This document shows, one piece after another, positions 34,750 to 36,040 of a stretch of DNA of 36,040 nt; position 1 is the first letter of the stretch; each line of letters starts with the position of its first letter. Under the pieces are notes generated by a model. It worked only from the letters and a program-made list of their open reading frames with translations. It made no database searches and was not told the origin of the DNA. The stretch lies in NCBI RefSeq assembly GCF_001399455.2, contig NZ_LLEI02000031.1, positions 1 through 36,040 on the forward strand, in the 5' to 3' direction. The position numbers were made by a program, and so were the translations under genes. This DNA is from Vibrio bivalvicida. Lineage in GTDB: Bacteria > Pseudomonadota > Gammaproteobacteria > Enterobacterales > Vibrionaceae.

Positions 34750-35848
34750 AAGCGCTGACCTGATTCCTGCCTTTTGATTTTGCATCGTATACGGCTTTAT
34801 CAGCAGCTTTAATTAGGTCGTTATAGTCGAGCATGTCAGTTGTTCGCTCCGCAACTCCGACACTGATACTACCACGCCAAACATTCTCGCCCACAGGGAC
34901 AAGCATTTGATTCACTATGTGACGTGTCAGCTCTGCGATATGTACACCGCCTTCCGTAGTGGTATTTGGACAAATAACAAAGAACTCATCGCCACCCAAT
35001 CGGCAGACAAGATCATCACTTCTAAAAGAGTCAGCAAGCGTTTGAGCAAGCTCGGTTAACAGTCTGTCTCCGGCATCATGGCCCGCAGTATCGTTAACTT
35101 GCTTAAAGTAATCAACATCGATCATGATACAAGTGAGAGGCTCTTGATCTTGAGTCGATTCTTGCCAATAAGCTTTCAACTTTCGGATTGCACAGCGCCT
35201 ATTAGGCAATTGAGTTAAAGAGTCCGTCAGTGACAACTCTTCTAGCTGCTTGTTTGCTTGGGAAAGCTGCTTCGTTCTTTCTTCAACTTTATCTTCAAGA
35301 TGCTGGTTGAGTTCGACAAGCGTTTTATTGTGTTCAGAGACTTGTTCAAACAGTCCATTCAACGCTTTCAGAAGTGGCTCTGTGGAGCAATCTTGCTGCT
35401 TCTCTTCGTTCTCCCAAGCCACCTTTGGGTCAAGCCCTAATTTGATCTGCTGTACTTGCCGCGACATATTTTGGTCAATACCAAGAATATGATAAGCGAG
35501 CCAGTGAATTAGAAAGTTAAGCAGTTGTTCCGAAGTCTTCTGGTTGCCATCATTGATAAACGACTGCATGCTCAAAATGTCGGTCATAAACGCACGATGC
35601 ACTTTAACATGCTCTTCAATGTGGGCTTCGTACAGGCCAACACTACGCATTAGATTTTCTTCTTCCTTGAAGTGAAACTCGGCATAGCGAGAAAGCTCAT
35701 ATAACGCCATTCTGATGTCTTCGACGGAAATGCTATTGTGAGTGATTAATTCTCCATAACGATTAATGATTTCAACTAAGTATTGATGCTGCTCATCAAC
35801 ATCATTAAGACCTGTTTCATAACACGCATCCCACTCAAATGACTTCAT
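34724..35848 (-). CDS. Hemerythrin-GGDEF diguanylate cyclase
   Basis: A 374-residue cytosolic protein fusing a bacteriohemerythrin domain (1-130) to a GGDEF domain (about 205-370). Iron-ligand positions are H21 (DEQHQ), H59 and E63 (HFKEEE), H76/H80 (AHIEEH), and H120 with D125 (HILGID). A coiled coil (about 165-205, VSEHNKTLVELNQHLEDKVEERTKQL) connects the two. The active site is GGDEF at 285-289, with an RxxD inhibitory site (R276, D279) five residues ahead. It likely makes c-di-GMP in response to oxygen or redox. No membrane segment. Confidence 0.92.
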   Translation of the reverse strand: MKSFEWDACYETGLNDVDEQHQYLVEIINRYGELITHNSISVEDIRMALYELSRYAEFHFKEEENLMRSVGLYEAHIEEHVKVHRAFMTDILSMQSFINDGNQKTSEQLLNFLIHWLAYHILGIDQNMSRQVQQIKLGLDPKVAWENEEKQQDCSTEPLLKALNGLFEQVSEHNKTLVELNQHLEDKVEERTKQLSQANKQLEELSLTDSLTQLPNRRCAIRKLKAYWQESTQDQEPLTCIMIDVDYFKQVNDTAGHDAGDRLLTELAQTLADSFRSDDLVCRLGGDEFFVICPNTTTEGGVHIAELTRHIVNQMLVPVGENVWRGSISVGVAERTTDMLDYNDLIKAADKAVYDAKSKGRNQVSAFKAESAVL

Positions 35849-36040
35849 TCGCTATCGCCTTTTACTTATAACTCTACGCACTGTAGCCGTTGTAGCGTCG
35901 CACATTAACCTTGATTTACAGGTGGAATTATACATCAATTTGCAATATTGCTAAAAAGTAGCACAAATATAAGGGGGCTCAATCTGCTAATGCCGATCAG
36001 TTAAGCCTAAAATGATCGGTTGAACGATCCTCCAAAGACG
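35849..36040. other. Right edge, upstream of the GGDEF gene
   Basis: It contains the upstream region of the GGDEF gene. A hairpin CCGATCA/TGATCGG (35993-36019) may belong to a gene beyond the window. No coding frame is supportable here. Confidence 0.35.

Overview
The window looks like a chromosomal segment of a Vibrio-type gammaproteobacterium. The pheS-pheT pair, the NrtR/PncA/PncB NAD-salvage set, a DUF3360 permease, a ToxR/CadC-like membrane regulator and a hemerythrin-GGDEF protein all fit that group. Species cannot be named from sequence alone. No tRNA, rRNA, CRISPR array, integrase or intact insertion sequence was found.

Layout. (1) 1-9.5 kb: a one-strand (minus) run of small accessory genes: MmcQ/YjbR, Dabb, GyrI-like, methyltransferase, ASCH, YjdM/PhnA, P-loop kinase, GNAT, VOC, GFA and HAD proteins. 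A three-gene unit of two secreted metzincin-like proteases around a small membrane protein lies among them. (2) 9.5-12.4 kb: NAD salvage, with nrtR-pncA on minus and divergent pncB on plus. (3) 12.4-16.5 kb: secreted C69 dipeptidase, LysR regulator, MATE exporter. (4) 16.5-22.3 kb: a hypothetical gene invaded at its 3' end by a roughly 1-kb unit carrying one lipoprotein gene, then a ToxR/CadC-like regulator, a second lipoprotein and a small outer-membrane barrel. (5) 22.9-25.6 kb: a tightly overlapping five-gene operon (HTH regulator, unknown, YhhQ-like membrane protein, metallophosphoesterase, DUF2165) behind a 14-bp inverted-repeat candidate operator. (6) 25.7-29.6 kb: a detached pheT 3' tail, then a DUF3360 permease, a GlxA-type regulator and a LysE exporter. 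(7) 29.7-33.1 kb: pheT and pheS. (8) 33.4-35.8 kb: GNAT and LysR genes, then a hemerythrin-GGDEF cyclase.

The strongest novelty is at 16.6-18.1 kb. A 47-bp exact direct repeat flanks an inserted single-gene unit. The inserted DNA gives the interrupted host gene a new tail of exactly the same length, with similar residues, while the displaced original tail survives after the second repeat. A related arrangement exists at pheT: a 137-bp copy of its 3' end, differing only at synonymous positions, lies 3.85 kb away. Together they suggest insertion at gene 3' ends with repair of the target gene, without a recombinase encoded nearby.

Coordinates of preferred starts are my choice from start codon and ribosome-binding-site position. 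Family names come from recognising sequence patterns, not from database searches.
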